Below are positions 13,987-21,693 of a stretch of DNA of 46,227 nucleotides, one piece after another. This stretch comes from a virus, in the IMG/VR virus record IMGVR_UViG_3300046359_000009, positions 1 to 46,227 of that record; one strand, written 5' to 3'. The notes below the pieces were generated by a model. That model saw nothing but the letters and a program-made list of their open reading frames with translations. It did not search any database and was not told where the DNA came from. Each line of letters opens with the position of its first letter. Position 1 is the first letter of the stretch. A program made the position numbers and the translations under genes.

Positions 13987-14158
13987 AGTAATCGACTGCA
14001 ACGATGGTTTGCTTTGGTATGCTAAAAGAATCGGCGAAGAATTCAAAGTAGAGTTCATCGAAGACAAAGCGTATTGGGCAAGAGAAGGTGGACAATTCAA
14101 TGCACTGAATTGGATTAAAAAAGAAGATGCAACAATTACGGAAGGTAATGTAGAATGA
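13976..14158 (+). CDS. Small hypothetical protein, 60 aa
   Basis: Overlaps the previous gene by 11 bases and the next by 4. The protein reads as a small beta-rich domain (KIKVIDCN, LWYAKRIGEEFKVEF, AYWAREGG). Similar short proteins are frequent in phages. The ribosome site is weak, so translation is probably coupled to the gene upstream. Confidence 0.6.
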   Translation: MKIKVIDCNDGLLWYAKRIGEEFKVEFIEDKAYWAREGGQFNALNWIKKEDATITEGNVE

Positions 14159-15105
14159 AATATACACATGAAACAATTGAGAAAATCTGCAATATGAAAC
14201 TCGCAGGTTACTCTTCACGAACAATTGCACAATCTTTAGGTATCAGTAAGTCCGGTGTAAACGACTTGTTTCAACGTGGAGTACCTTTGCAATATGACCC
14301 TCGTGATGTTGCATTTAAGCGCAATGATGGCCCTAAGATTCTAATCTTTGATACTGAAACTGCAGCAGCTACTGCGCTTACATTTGGACGTTTCAAAGTT
14401 AACTTATCGCAGGATAATATCTTAGATAACGGCGGTTGGATTTTGTGCTCTAGCTGGCGCTGGTTAGGTCAGAGTGAAACACAAAGTATCTACCTTACAC
14501 CAAAAGAAGTTCTAGCTAAAGATGATAGCCGTATTGTTGCAAAGTTGTTTGAACTATACGAAGAAGCTGACGCTGTACTGGCGCACAATTCATTAGGTTT
14601 CGATCACAAAGTCGTACAAGCAAGAGCGATCTTTAATAACTTTCCACCGCTACCACAAGTTAAAGTGCTAGATACACTGCAGTTAGCACGTAAGTATCTA
14701 AAGCTACCAAGTAATCGGTTGGATGCAATTGGTGAGTTCTTTGGATTAGGTCGCAAAGTTAGCACTGGTGGTATCTCACTGTGGCGTAAGGTACAAGAAG
14801 GTGACGTGCAAGCTATGAAAGATATGGTGACATACTGCGAACAGGACGTAGATTTGCTGTATGATATCTACTTGCGTACTCGGCAGTTAGGTCGTGCAGG
14901 TTCAGACTTCAATGCAGCTTTGTATTACGATGACGATAAAACTCGTTGCCGTGTATGCGGCAGTGAAAATGTTGATCCTACAGGTCGTAACGTAACAACT
15001 TCTGTTAGCATCTTTGAAGAGGTTCGTTGCAATGATTGTGGTGCTGTGCATCGTACACGGACAACAACAGCTTCAAAAGAAAAACGAAAAAGCTTGATTG
15101 TTTAA
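14155..15105 (+). CDS. HTH + DEDD 3'-5' exonuclease + zinc-ribbon protein
   Basis: Three parts can be seen. Residues 1-42 form a helix-turn-helix (MKLAGYSSRTIAQSLGIS then KSGVNDLFQRG). Residues about 62-245 are a ribonuclease H-like DEDD exonuclease with IFDTETAAA, LAHNSLGFDHK and YCEQDVDLLYDIY; the spacing to the last Asp suggests the DEDDy class. Residues about 262-300 are a four-Cys zinc ribbon (CRVCG and CNDCG). A DNA-guided exonuclease role in replication or recombination is likely; the exact substrate is unknown. A promoter lies within its last codons. Confidence 0.8.
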   Translation: MKYTHETIEKICNMKLAGYSSRTIAQSLGISKSGVNDLFQRGVPLQYDPRDVAFKRNDGPKILIFDTETAAATALTFGRFKVNLSQDNILDNGGWILCSSWRWLGQSETQSIYLTPKEVLAKDDSRIVAKLFELYEEADAVLAHNSLGFDHKVVQARAIFNNFPPLPQVKVLDTLQLARKYLKLPSNRLDAIGEFFGLGRKVSTGGISLWRKVQEGDVQAMKDMVTYCEQDVDLLYDIYLRTRQLGRAGSDFNAALYYDDDKTRCRVCGSENVDPTGRNVTTSVSIFEEVRCNDCGAVHRTRTTTASKEKRKSLIV

Positions 15106-15123
15106 CGCAATTTATGCCATAAT
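15094..15123 (+). promoter_or_regulatory. Probable sigma70-type promoter before the HNH gene
   Basis: TTGATT (15094-15099) and CATAAT (15118-15123) are 18 bases apart, at the 3' end of the exonuclease gene. The leader to the next gene is about 130 bases and contains a terminator hairpin at 15200-15223, so early termination is likely. Confidence 0.45.
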
Positions 15124-15199
15124 TTAACTTGATTTCCTAAATAGTATCTGTTATAGTTATAAAGCAATAGTTAAAGAAGTCATGATCTTTAATGATAAG

Positions 15200-15223
15200 A
15201 GTAGTTTCCCGTAACTACTTTTT
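15200..15223 (+). terminator. Terminator upstream of the HNH gene
   Basis: AGTAGTT (15200-15206) pairs perfectly with AACTACT (15213-15219) around TCCCGT, followed by TTTT. It ends transcription from the exonuclease gene or attenuates the 15094 promoter. Confidence 0.7.
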
Positions 15224-15259
15224 GCTCTATATTTTACGGATGTTTGACGGGGATCAATT

Positions 15260-15787
15260 ATGAAAACATGCATTAAGTGCAAAGAGGTTAAATTATTCAC
15301 TGAGTTTTATAAACATAAGAATCAAAAAGATGGTTATCATGGAAAATGTAAAACTTGTATTAAGAGCTATTACGAAGACAACAAAAATAAAATTTCAGAT
15401 CGAAATTTCAGATATAGAGCAGAAAATAAAGATCAAATTTTAACACGGAAAGCGGAATACCGTCGAGATAACAAAAAGAAGATTGCAGCGTATGATGCAA
15501 AGTATGGTGTAATAAACAGGGATAAGATTAATGCTAAACATTCCAAACGCAGGGCAGCTAAACTTCAGGCTACACCTACTTGGTTAACTGCTGGAGAACT
15601 TGAACAAATGAGAGAACTTTACACTTGTGCCCAGATGTTTAGGCTCTATACAGGGCAAGATTATCATGTAGACCACATAGTACCGCTTCGAGGTAAAAAT
15701 GTTCGTGGTCTTCATGTACCGTGGAATCTACAAGTTATTCTTGCAAAAGAAAATCTAAGTAAATCAAATAAGCTGTTAGAAAACTAA
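15260..15787 (+). CDS. Free-standing HNH endonuclease
   Basis: A 175-residue homing-type nuclease. It starts with a four-Cys zinc element (CIKCKEVK and CKTC, residues 4-32), followed by a very basic, repetitive helical linker (RAENKDQILTRKAEYRRDN). At the C-terminus is an HNH core YHVDHIVPLRGKNVRG with PWNLQVILAKENLSKSNK. The ribosome site is GGGGA at 15250-15254. It is bracketed by its own terminators (15200 and 15794) and a promoter, consistent with insertion as a self-contained cassette between the exonuclease and pyrophosphohydrolase genes. Confidence 0.9.
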   Translation: MKTCIKCKEVKLFTEFYKHKNQKDGYHGKCKTCIKSYYEDNKNKISDRNFRYRAENKDQILTRKAEYRRDNKKKIAAYDAKYGVINRDKINAKHSKRRAAKLQATPTWLTAGELEQMRELYTCAQMFRLYTGQDYHVDHIVPLRGKNVRGLHVPWNLQVILAKENLSKSNKLLEN

Positions 15788-15793
15788 GTACAA

Positions 15794-15822
15794 ACCCTAG
15801 GTTAACTCCTAGGGTATTTTTT
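15794..15822 (+). terminator. Strong Rho-independent terminator
   Basis: ACCCTAGG (15794-15801) pairs perfectly with CCTAGGGT (15808-15815), with loop TTAACT, followed by ATTTTTT. It ends the HNH transcript. Confidence 0.9.
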
Positions 15823-15830
15823 CATCTAAT

Positions 15831-15861
15831 TTGTCGCAGTAGCCAAGAATTATGGTACAAT
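15831..15861 (+). promoter_or_regulatory. Extended -10 promoter after the terminator
   Basis: TACAAT at 15856-15861 is preceded by TGG, forming an extended -10. The best -35 is TTGTCG (15831-15836) at a long 19-base spacing. The sequence around the -10 (TACAATTGAGACT) closely matches that of the tRNA promoter (TATAATTGAGATT at 8544). It would drive the small membrane protein and pyrophosphohydrolase genes. Confidence 0.55.
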
Positions 15862-15892
15862 TGAGACTTAAACAACTTTGAAAGGATATTAA

Positions 15893-16054
15893 ATGCAACC
15901 TTGGGTAATTTGGTTAACAAACCACAACATGAAGTTTATTGTTTATATCGTATGGTTGCTGATCCTTCCGTTATTTCTATTGGGCTATATTGAAGACGCA
16001 ATGGAAGATGCACACGTAGCTTTAAAGGCTATTCACAATTTTAAAAAGGTATAA
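15893..16054 (+). CDS. Small single-pass membrane protein, 53 aa
   Basis: ATG 15893 follows AAAGGAT at 15881-15887. Residues about 13-31 (MKFIVYIVWLLILPLFLLG) form one membrane segment, with a short N-terminal part containing Trp and an acidic then basic C-terminal tail. It is the first gene after a promoter. Its function is unknown. Confidence 0.65.
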   Translation: MQPWVIWLTNHNMKFIVYIVWLLILPLFLLGYIEDAMEDAHVALKAIHNFKKV

Positions 16055-16056
16055 AC

Positions 16057-16560
16057 ATGCAAGATACATACAACATTTCAGATTTCCAAGTAGACTGTTG
16101 GACATTCAATGAAATCGCAGGTAAGCACAATCTCACTACACTCAAAGACATTGAGTTTCAATACAAACTTATTGCTGAAGAAACCAAAGAGATTAAAGAA
16201 AAAGGTATTGACCAGAACAACGTGAAAGAAACACTTGACGGTGTAATCGATGTAATGGTTACTGCACTAGGTCTATTACAGAAGTTGGAGTATCTAGGCG
16301 TAGACGTAAATAAAGCCATGAGAGATACAGCATATAATAACTTAACAAAGTATCCTTCAAAAGAACTAATTGTAATTCAAACTGCACAAAAGTATGAAGA
16401 AGATGGTATCCCGGTTCAAGTAGAGTTTAACTCTGAGTATGAACTGTTTGTTATTAAAAACTGGAATGACAAAGTTATGAAGCCAATTGATTTTGAATCA
16501 AACGACCTATCTAGCTGCATTCCTGCAAGTTTGTTATTGAATGGTTTTAAGGGGGATTAA
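16057..16560 (+). CDS. MazG-like nucleotide pyrophosphohydrolase
   Basis: The all-alpha NTP-PPase signature is present: AEETKEIKEKG (the EE-x-x-E metal site, about residues 46-52), then ETLDGVIDVMVTALG (E-x-x-D, about 69-73). Such enzymes hydrolyse dNTPs or alarmone-like nucleotides to monophosphate and pyrophosphate. The last 60 residues form an extra beta-rich tail of unknown role. It is next to another predicted pyrophosphohydrolase and to ribonucleotide reductase, which suggests nucleotide-pool control. The ribosome site is AAAAAGG at 16043-16049. Confidence 0.8.
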   Translation: MQDTYNISDFQVDCWTFNEIAGKHNLTTLKDIEFQYKLIAEETKEIKEKGIDQNNVKETLDGVIDVMVTALGLLQKLEYLGVDVNKAMRDTAYNNLTKYPSKELIVIQTAQKYEEDGIPVQVEFNSEYELFVIKNWNDKVMKPIDFESNDLSSCIPASLLLNGFKGD

Positions 16561-16562
16561 TT

Positions 16563-17117
16563 ATGAGTTTGGACAATATTACGGTTAACGGTGAGGTTTA
16601 TACACCTATCTTTGACAGAGAGAGCAGTAAGGGGTGTAATCTATGTGCATTCCGTAACGGTAGTAACGAGTGTACATCTGCAAATAAGTTTGTAGATTGT
16701 GCCAGAGATGATGTGTATTTTGTACCAGTTTCAACAGTAGATTTACGGTCTAATACACATCAAATGCAAGATTGGAAAGGCTTTGAAGCTAACCATAAAC
16801 CGCAAACTCCCGGTACTAAGTACGATCAAGGTAAGTTTCAATATACATTAGTACCTCCGTATGCATTACAGGAAGTTGCACGTAATTTAACTGAAGGTTT
16901 AAAGAAGTATAAAGAGCGTAATAACTGGCAGAAGGTAGAAGGTGCTGAACAACGCTACATGGATGCTCTTATGAGGCATTTTGAGGCTATTAGGAGGGGT
17001 GAAATCTATGATGTAGATAGTAGTGACCCAACTATCAGTCATATGTCTGCTGTAGCCGTTAATGCAATGTTCTTGCTTGAATTTATGTACAATCCTGAAT
17101 TGAAAGGTAAACAATGA
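16563..17117 (+). CDS. dATP/dGTP diphosphohydrolase-type protein (DUF5664-like)
   Basis: The GTKYDQGKFQYTLVPPYALQ segment followed by GLKKYKERNNW and MDALMRHFEAIRRGE, then DPTISHMSAVAVNAMF, fits the MazG-related dATP/dGTP diphosphohydrolase family found in phages. An N-terminal Cys-rich segment (CNLCAFRNGSNEC and a later Cys, residues 21-42) probably binds metal. It would remove specific dNTPs or damaged nucleotides. Relatives act in phages that change base composition, but no such pathway is visible here. The ribosome site is a run of G at 16551-16555. Confidence 0.75.
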   Translation: MSLDNITVNGEVYTPIFDRESSKGCNLCAFRNGSNECTSANKFVDCARDDVYFVPVSTVDLRSNTHQMQDWKGFEANHKPQTPGTKYDQGKFQYTLVPPYALQEVARNLTEGLKKYKERNNWQKVEGAEQRYMDALMRHFEAIRRGEIYDVDSSDPTISHMSAVAVNAMFLLEFMYNPELKGKQ

Positions 17118-17260
17118 ACTTTCTGTTGATTTTATGTGCTATCATTACGGTAGCAATCGTAGTAGTACTTTATGCTGCTACGCATAAGCTAATTCAAGAC
17201 CACAAGGAACTACATTCTGTAGATACGGATGAAGACCTTGCTTTACCCAAATCCCTGTGA
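17114..17260 (+). CDS. Small N-terminally anchored membrane protein, 48 aa
   Basis: ATG 17114 overlaps the previous TGA, with AAAGG at 17103-17107. Residues 2-22 are hydrophobic (NFLLILCAIITVAIVVVLYA); the rest is a short acidic tail in the cytoplasm or periplasm. The last codons carry the spacer of the next promoter. Confidence 0.6.
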   Translation: MNFLLILCAIITVAIVVVLYAATHKLIQDHKELHSVDTDEDLALPKSL

Positions 17261-17266
17261 TATAAT
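17238..17266 (+). promoter_or_regulatory. Sigma70-type promoter before the ribonucleotide reductase operon
   Basis: TTGCTT (17238-17243) and TATAAT (17261-17266) are 17 bases apart. The -10 box begins right after the preceding stop codon. It reads into the 139-aa gene and nrdA-like gene. Confidence 0.65.
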
Positions 17267-17296
17267 CACTATTCTCTTAATTTTTAAAGGTAGTAC

Positions 17297-17716
17297 ATGA
17301 ATAAAAAATTAACATTTCCTCCTCGTCCAAATGCAATCGTAGCATTGTGCATTGTTTCAGAATCTGAGATTGTAAAAGTAATGCCCAATTACTCAGCAGA
17401 GTTTGAAAATGAAGAGATTAAGTTCAAAAGTTTTCTGCATTCGTTAGGTATGGATGTTGATAAACCTTTTGAGCGTCAAGATGGGTTGACACATCGCAAT
17501 AGATTCAATGAAATTGTAATGTGTAGTAGGTGGGTTGGTGCAGAGCGCACAGATGAAGCTTGGATTTACAGTGGTTACGCTAGTAAACCAGCCATTGACA
17601 AAGCGAGTGGAAGCAAGTTAACAGAAGATGTTTACCGTTCAAGATATGAGACAGAAGATGCGCAAGCTATGCTTGAAGCACGAGATAAATATACAACAAT
17701 CACAGAGGATGAATAA
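17297..17716 (+). CDS. Hypothetical protein, 139 aa
   Basis: Begins MNKKLTFPPRPNAIVALC, then contains LHSLGMDVDKPFERQDGL and VMCSRWVGAERTDEAWIYS; the C-terminus is acidic. No family was recognised. It is the first gene of the operon with ribonucleotide reductase, and the stop abuts the nrdA-like ATG. A role linked to dNTP supply is possible but not shown. The ribosome site is AAAGG at 17286-17290. Confidence 0.65.
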   Translation: MNKKLTFPPRPNAIVALCIVSESEIVKVMPNYSAEFENEEIKFKSFLHSLGMDVDKPFERQDGLTHRNRFNEIVMCSRWVGAERTDEAWIYSGYASKPAIDKASGSKLTEDVYRSRYETEDAQAMLEARDKYTTITEDE

Positions 17717-19507
17717 ATGCAAATTAAGAAAGATTACACCCGAGATTCATTGTTTGATGAACTTGGTTTAAAACGATTAAAAGAGTCGTACATGCGAGAT
17801 GATGAACAGTCACCTCAAGATAGATTTGCTTTCGTATCACAATCTTTCGCTACAGATGAAGCACATGCTCAACGTCTTTATGACTACGCATCAAAGCACT
17901 GGTTATCTTACTCTACCCCAATTCTATCTTTTGGACGGAATAAACGTGGTTTACCAATTAGCTGCTACTTAAATTTCTTGGACGATACTTCTGAAGGTTT
18001 GGTTAATAACCTATCTGAAACAAACTGGTTATCTATGATGGGTGGTGGCGTAGGAATACACGTAGGTATCCGTGGTTGTGATGAAAAATCTGCAGGTGTA
18101 ATGCCGCATTTAAAAGTATACGATGCATCTAGTTTGGCATACAAGCAAGGTACAACTCGCAGAGGCTCTTATGCTGCTTACTTGGACATTAGTCATCCAG
18201 ATATTACGCAGTTCTTGGAAATGCGTAAACCAACTGGTGATCAAAACATGCGTACACTGAATTTGAATCACGGTGTAAATATCAGTGACAAATTTATGCA
18301 GATTATTGAAAAATGCATGATTGACCCAACAGCAGATGATTCGTGGGAATTGGTGCAACCACACAGCGGTAAAGTAACTGAAGTTGTTTCTGCTAAAGCT
18401 CTTTGGATGAAACTGCTAGAATTACGTATGCAAACTGGTGAACCATACCTTTGGTTTATTGATCGTGCAAATGAAGGACTACCTGAATACCAAAAGAAAC
18501 TAGGATTAAAAAATCATGGTTCTAATTTGTGCAGTGAAATTTCACTAGCTACGTCAGCAGAGCGTACTGCAGTTTGTTGCTTGAGTTCAGTCAATTTGGA
18601 ATACTTTGATACTTGGAAAAACGATTCTCAGTTCATTCCTGATATATTAGAAATGCTTGATAACGTTATTGAGTATTTTATTCAGAATGCTCCTAATGAG
18701 ATTGCAAGAGCAAGATTCAGTGCAATTCAAGAGAGAAGCGTAGGAGTTGGTGCATTAGGTTATCATGCTTATCTGCAAAAGAATAATATTGTATTTGAGG
18801 GCGCATTGGCTAAGAGTACTAACATGCGAATGTTTAAACACATTAGAACACAACTTGATGCTGCAAATGAAAAGTTAGCAATCTTACGTGGTCCTTGTCC
18901 AGATGCAGCAACTATGAATGTGATGAAGCGGTGTAGTCATGTTATGGCTGTTGCACCGAATGCGTCTAGTTCAATTATCATGGGAAACACTTCACCAAGT
19001 ATTGAGCCCTACTCAGCAAATGCATATCGTCAAGATACTACTTCTGGTGCATTCTTGAATAAGAACAGGTTTTTAGATAAGATCATTAAAGAAGAAGCTT
19101 TGAAACATGAAGATTCTTGGTATGATGATACGTGGGCGAGTATTATTGCAGATGATGGTTCAGTACAGAATCTAGAATGGATGGATCAGTACACCAGAGA
19201 TGTGTTTAAAACTGCTGCCGAAATTGATCAACGTTGGATTGTTGAGCAAACATCTGATAGACAACAGTTTGTTGATCAAGCAATCAGTACAAATCTGTTC
19301 TTTAGACCTGATGTTAGTGTAAAATACTTACACGCTGTTCACTTTCAAGCTTGGAAGCAAGGGTTAAAATCTTTATACTATGTTCGTAGTTCTAAATTGC
19401 GTAAAGCTGATAAGGTTGGTCAGAAGGTTGAACGAAGAAGAATTGAGGATGAAATCGACATGTCATCATTAGTAAACAACGACACTTGTCTAGCTTGTGA
19501 AGGTTGA
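17717..19507 (+). CDS. nrdA: Class I ribonucleotide reductase, large (alpha) subunit
   Basis: Reduces ribonucleoside diphosphates to deoxy forms. Visible sites: PISCYLNFLDD with the first active-site Cys near residue 78; SNLCSEISL with the N-x-C-x-E radical site near 270; LYYVRSSKL with the Tyr-Tyr radical relay near 560; and a C-terminal CLACEG redox pair for thioredoxin. At 596 aa it is shorter than E. coli NrdA (about 760) because it begins almost directly at the catalytic domain. No N-terminal ATP-cone is seen, so feedback inhibition by dATP through that site should be absent. The ribosome site is AGAGGA. Partners are the beta subunit and thioredoxin just downstream. Confidence 0.95.
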   Translation: MQIKKDYTRDSLFDELGLKRLKESYMRDDEQSPQDRFAFVSQSFATDEAHAQRLYDYASKHWLSYSTPILSFGRNKRGLPISCYLNFLDDTSEGLVNNLSETNWLSMMGGGVGIHVGIRGCDEKSAGVMPHLKVYDASSLAYKQGTTRRGSYAAYLDISHPDITQFLEMRKPTGDQNMRTLNLNHGVNISDKFMQIIEKCMIDPTADDSWELVQPHSGKVTEVVSAKALWMKLLELRMQTGEPYLWFIDRANEGLPEYQKKLGLKNHGSNLCSEISLATSAERTAVCCLSSVNLEYFDTWKNDSQFIPDILEMLDNVIEYFIQNAPNEIARARFSAIQERSVGVGALGYHAYLQKNNIVFEGALAKSTNMRMFKHIRTQLDAANEKLAILRGPCPDAATMNVMKRCSHVMAVAPNASSSIIMGNTSPSIEPYSANAYRQDTTSGAFLNKNRFLDKIIKEEALKHEDSWYDDTWASIIADDGSVQNLEWMDQYTRDVFKTAAEIDQRWIVEQTSDRQQFVDQAISTNLFFRPDVSVKYLHAVHFQAWKQGLKSLYYVRSSKLRKADKVGQKVERRRIEDEIDMSSLVNNDTCLACEG

Positions 19508-19515
19508 TGTATAAT
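19486..19515 (+). promoter_or_regulatory. Promoter at the end of nrdA whose start region is the terminator stem
   Basis: TTGTCT (19486-19491) and TATAAT (19510-19515) are 18 bases apart. The hairpin at 19517-19536 starts two bases after the -10 box, so transcription would start within it. Confidence 0.6.
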
Positions 19516-19516
19516 A

Positions 19517-19545
19517 GGGGCTGCTTCGGCAGTCTCTTTCTATTT
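19517..19545 (+). terminator. UUCG-loop terminator between nrdA and nrdB
   Basis: GGGGCTGC (19517-19524) pairs with GCAGTCTC (19529-19536), with two G-U pairs, around TTCG, then TTTCTATTTT. It would stop part of the nrdA transcripts while the overlapping promoter restarts transcription for nrdB. Confidence 0.65.
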
Positions 19546-19556
19546 TAAGGATATAA

Positions 19557-20528
19557 ATGAAAACAAAATTGAAACTTACAGATAAACGCAGTTACTTTAA
19601 ACCCTTTAGCTACCCTTGGGCATACGATGCTTTCTTAATGTCTGAAAAGATGCATTGGTTGCATACTGAAGTACCAATGATTGAAGATGTTAATGATTGG
19701 AAGAACAAGCTCACAGAAAGTGAAAAGCAGTTTCTTACACACATCTTTCGATTCTTCACACAAGGTGATATTGATGTAGCTGGTGCATATGTAACAAATT
19801 ACCTTCCAAACTTTCCTGCACCTGAAGTACGAATGATGTTATCAAGCTTTGCAGCACGAGAAGCAATTCACGTTGCAGCTTATTCACACCTGATTGAAAC
19901 ATTGGGTATGCCAGAGACTACATACAATGAATTTCTACAGTATGAAGAGATGAAGGACAAGCACGATTACATTGAATCTTTTATTAATCAAGATGAAAAT
20001 TCAGTGGCACAACAAGTTGCTGTATTTAGTGCATTCACAGAAGGTATGCAACTATTCAGTTCTTTCGTAATGCTTTTAAACTTTGCTCGTTTCGGTAAGA
20101 TGAAAGGGATGGGTCAAATCATTGCTTGGTCACAAGTTGATGAATCTCTACACACTGAAAGCATGATCAAATTATTCAGAGAATTTGTTAAAGAAAATAA
20201 ACATATTTGGACTGATGAACTAAAATCTCAGTTGTATACCATTGCACAAAAAATGGTTGATCTTGAAGATAAATTCATTGACTTAGCTTTTGGTGTAAAT
20301 GAAATGCAAGGGCTGACTAAAGAAGAAGTTAAACTTTATATTCGTTACATTGCAGATCGCAGGTTGATTGCTCTTGGTTTGAAAGGTATCTTTAAAATCA
20401 AAAAGAATCCTTTACCTTGGGTTGATGGTATGCTTGGTACTACACATAGCAACTTCTTTGAGCAACGAGTAACTGATTATGCCAAAGGTGCTTTAACAGG
20501 TGATTGGCAAGATGTGTGGGCTAAATAA
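19557..20528 (+). CDS. nrdB: Class I ribonucleotide reductase, small (beta) subunit
   Basis: Holds the di-metal centre and radical. The ligand set is visible: GDIDVAGAYV (first acid), AREAIHVAAYSHLIE (Glu-x-x-His, with a Tyr four residues later at the radical position), FTEGMQ (Glu) and DESLHTE (Glu-x-x-His). The Tyr is kept, so a normal tyrosyl radical is expected. Length is 323 aa. The ribosome site AAGGAT is at 19547-19552. The last 17 bases are shared with the start of a homing-type endonuclease gene. Confidence 0.94.
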   Translation: MKTKLKLTDKRSYFKPFSYPWAYDAFLMSEKMHWLHTEVPMIEDVNDWKNKLTESEKQFLTHIFRFFTQGDIDVAGAYVTNYLPNFPAPEVRMMLSSFAAREAIHVAAYSHLIETLGMPETTYNEFLQYEEMKDKHDYIESFINQDENSVAQQVAVFSAFTEGMQLFSSFVMLLNFARFGKMKGMGQIIAWSQVDESLHTESMIKLFREFVKENKHIWTDELKSQLYTIAQKMVDLEDKFIDLAFGVNEMQGLTKEEVKLYIRYIADRRLIALGLKGIFKIKKNPLPWVDGMLGTTHSNFFEQRVTDYAKGALTGDWQDVWAK

Positions 20529-20961
20529 GGTCTGTTCTCGCTGTGGAGAATTAAAACTCTACAGTGAGTTCTCAAATTACAAACACTCTAAAGACGGTAA
20601 GAAAGCTGCTTGTAAATCTTGTCAAAAAGTTTACAATGACAAATGGTTTGAGAAAAATCGAGATAAGAAAGCAGATTCTAATCGTTGGTGGATGATCGAA
20701 AATAAATACAATCTGACAAAAGAACAATACTTGGAGTTATTAGAAAAACAGAATTACAACTGCAAAATATGCGGAACACATCAAGATAATAACACGCATA
20801 AATATCTCTACGTTGACCACTGTCATTCAACTGGCGTAGTAAGAGGGTTATTATATCGCTCGTGCAATTCAATGCTCGGTATGGCTAAAGATAATCCTGT
20901 TATTTTAGAAAACGCTATCAACTATTTAAAGGAAACAAATGAAAAATCTAGTAGTATTTAG
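20512..20961 (+). CDS. Endonuclease VII-type homing endonuclease overlapping nrdB
   Basis: A 149-residue nuclease with an N-terminal zinc element (CSRCGELK and CKSCQK) and a C-terminal endonuclease VII core: CKICG, then VDHCHSTGVVRGLLYRSCNSMLGMAKDN. The second zinc pair keeps one Cys; Tyr-Arg-Ser replaces the first. I chose ATG 20512 because AGGTGA (20498-20503) is 8 bases upstream; a GTG at 20500 is also in frame. Both ribosome site and start lie inside the end of nrdB. The 3' end overlaps the thioredoxin start by 23 bases. This is typical of a mobile endonuclease fitted neatly between dNTP-synthesis genes. Confidence 0.85.
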   Translation: MCGLNKVCSRCGELKLYSEFSNYKHSKDGKKAACKSCQKVYNDKWFEKNRDKKADSNRWWMIENKYNLTKEQYLELLEKQNYNCKICGTHQDNNTHKYLYVDHCHSTGVVRGLLYRSCNSMLGMAKDNPVILENAINYLKETNEKSSSI

Positions 20962-21181
20962 CGCCCACTGGTGCGGCCCTTGTCAACAACTGAAGAAAAA
21001 ACTTCAAGATATTGACCTCGGCGTTCCGATCAATATAATTGATATTGACGCTGACCCTACAGCTACAACTGAATTCAATATTCGTGGAGTACCTACGGTA
21101 TTGCTAATGGAAGGAACACAAGTAGTTAAACGTCACACAGGTTCAATGACAGCTAAACAACTAGAAGAGTTTGTAGGATAA
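20939..21181 (+). CDS. Thioredoxin-like protein
   Basis: An 80-residue thioredoxin fold with the classic WCGPC active site at residues 11-15 and the cis-proline motif GVPTVLL. It is shorter than host thioredoxins (about 108), as is common in phages. The most likely role is reducing the C-terminal CxxC of the ribonucleotide reductase encoded just upstream. As the replicative polymerase is T7-like, it could also serve as a processivity partner, but that is speculation. The ribosome site AAAGGAAA is at 20928-20935. Confidence 0.88.
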   Translation: MKNLVVFSAHWCGPCQQLKKKLQDIDLGVPINIIDIDADPTATTEFNIRGVPTVLLMEGTQVVKRHTGSMTAKQLEEFVG

Positions 21182-21195
21182 CTACAGACGTAGAA

Positions 21196-21240
21196 AAACC
21201 CCTAGAAGATTCCGTAAGGTTTCCTCTAGGGGTTTCTTTT
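21196..21240. terminator. Bidirectional terminator between the two genome halves
   Basis: AAACCCCTAGA (21196-21206) pairs perfectly with TCTAGGGGTTT (21225-21235), 11 bp. The plus strand continues with CTTTT and the minus strand with a T-run from the A-tract at 21194-21198. It ends both the thioredoxin transcript and the lysis transcript. Confidence 0.85.
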
Positions 21241-21685
21241 ATTTGAAAAGACCAGAAATAAATCTAGTCTTGCCATCTGTCTTTTTAGCGGTTAATACTT
21301 GCTTGCGGTTACTACCTTGGTTAAAACTAAGATGTGTCCATTCGTTAAACTCGTTAATAACTTGATCAAACTCAATGTTCATATCAAGTAAGAACTGCAC
21401 AACATCGTAAGGTGTCATACCGTCTACAACAATATCCACTGCCATACCTTCGCTGTGCTGGCTTGTTTTAACACCACCAACGGCTTTATTCACTGCAAGG
21501 CTACGGTAGCCGCTAGTAACCTTAATTGAGCGCCCTAGGGCTGTTCTAAGCGGTTGCAGGACGTTTGTTACAAGTAGTTGTAGATTAGCAATGACTTCTG
21601 GTGTTGGTTCGTTAGAGATACCAAGTCTTTTAGCAGACGCTGATTGTGTGAATTCATCCAATGTAAAATTTTGAGATAATTTCAT
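21239..21685 (-). CDS. Endolysin, M15-family peptidase
   Basis: Predicted peptidoglycan-cleaving D-Ala-D-Ala-type peptidase (Peptidase_M15_3), 148 aa. Zinc ligands and active site are visible in order: SQHSEGMAVDI (His77, Asp84), then EWTHLSF (His118), with the typical TSGYRSLAVN in front. There is no signal peptide, so release needs the holin encoded upstream. It is the last gene of the minus-strand transcript and ends at the bidirectional terminator. Confidence 0.92.
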   Translation of the reverse strand: MKLSQNFTLDEFTQSASAKRLGISNEPTPEVIANLQLLVTNVLQPLRTALGRSIKVTSGYRSLAVNKAVGGVKTSQHSEGMAVDIVVDGMTPYDVVQFLLDMNIEFDQVINEFNEWTHLSFNQGSNRKQVLTAKKTDGKTRFISGLFK

Positions 21686-21693
21686 GTTACACC

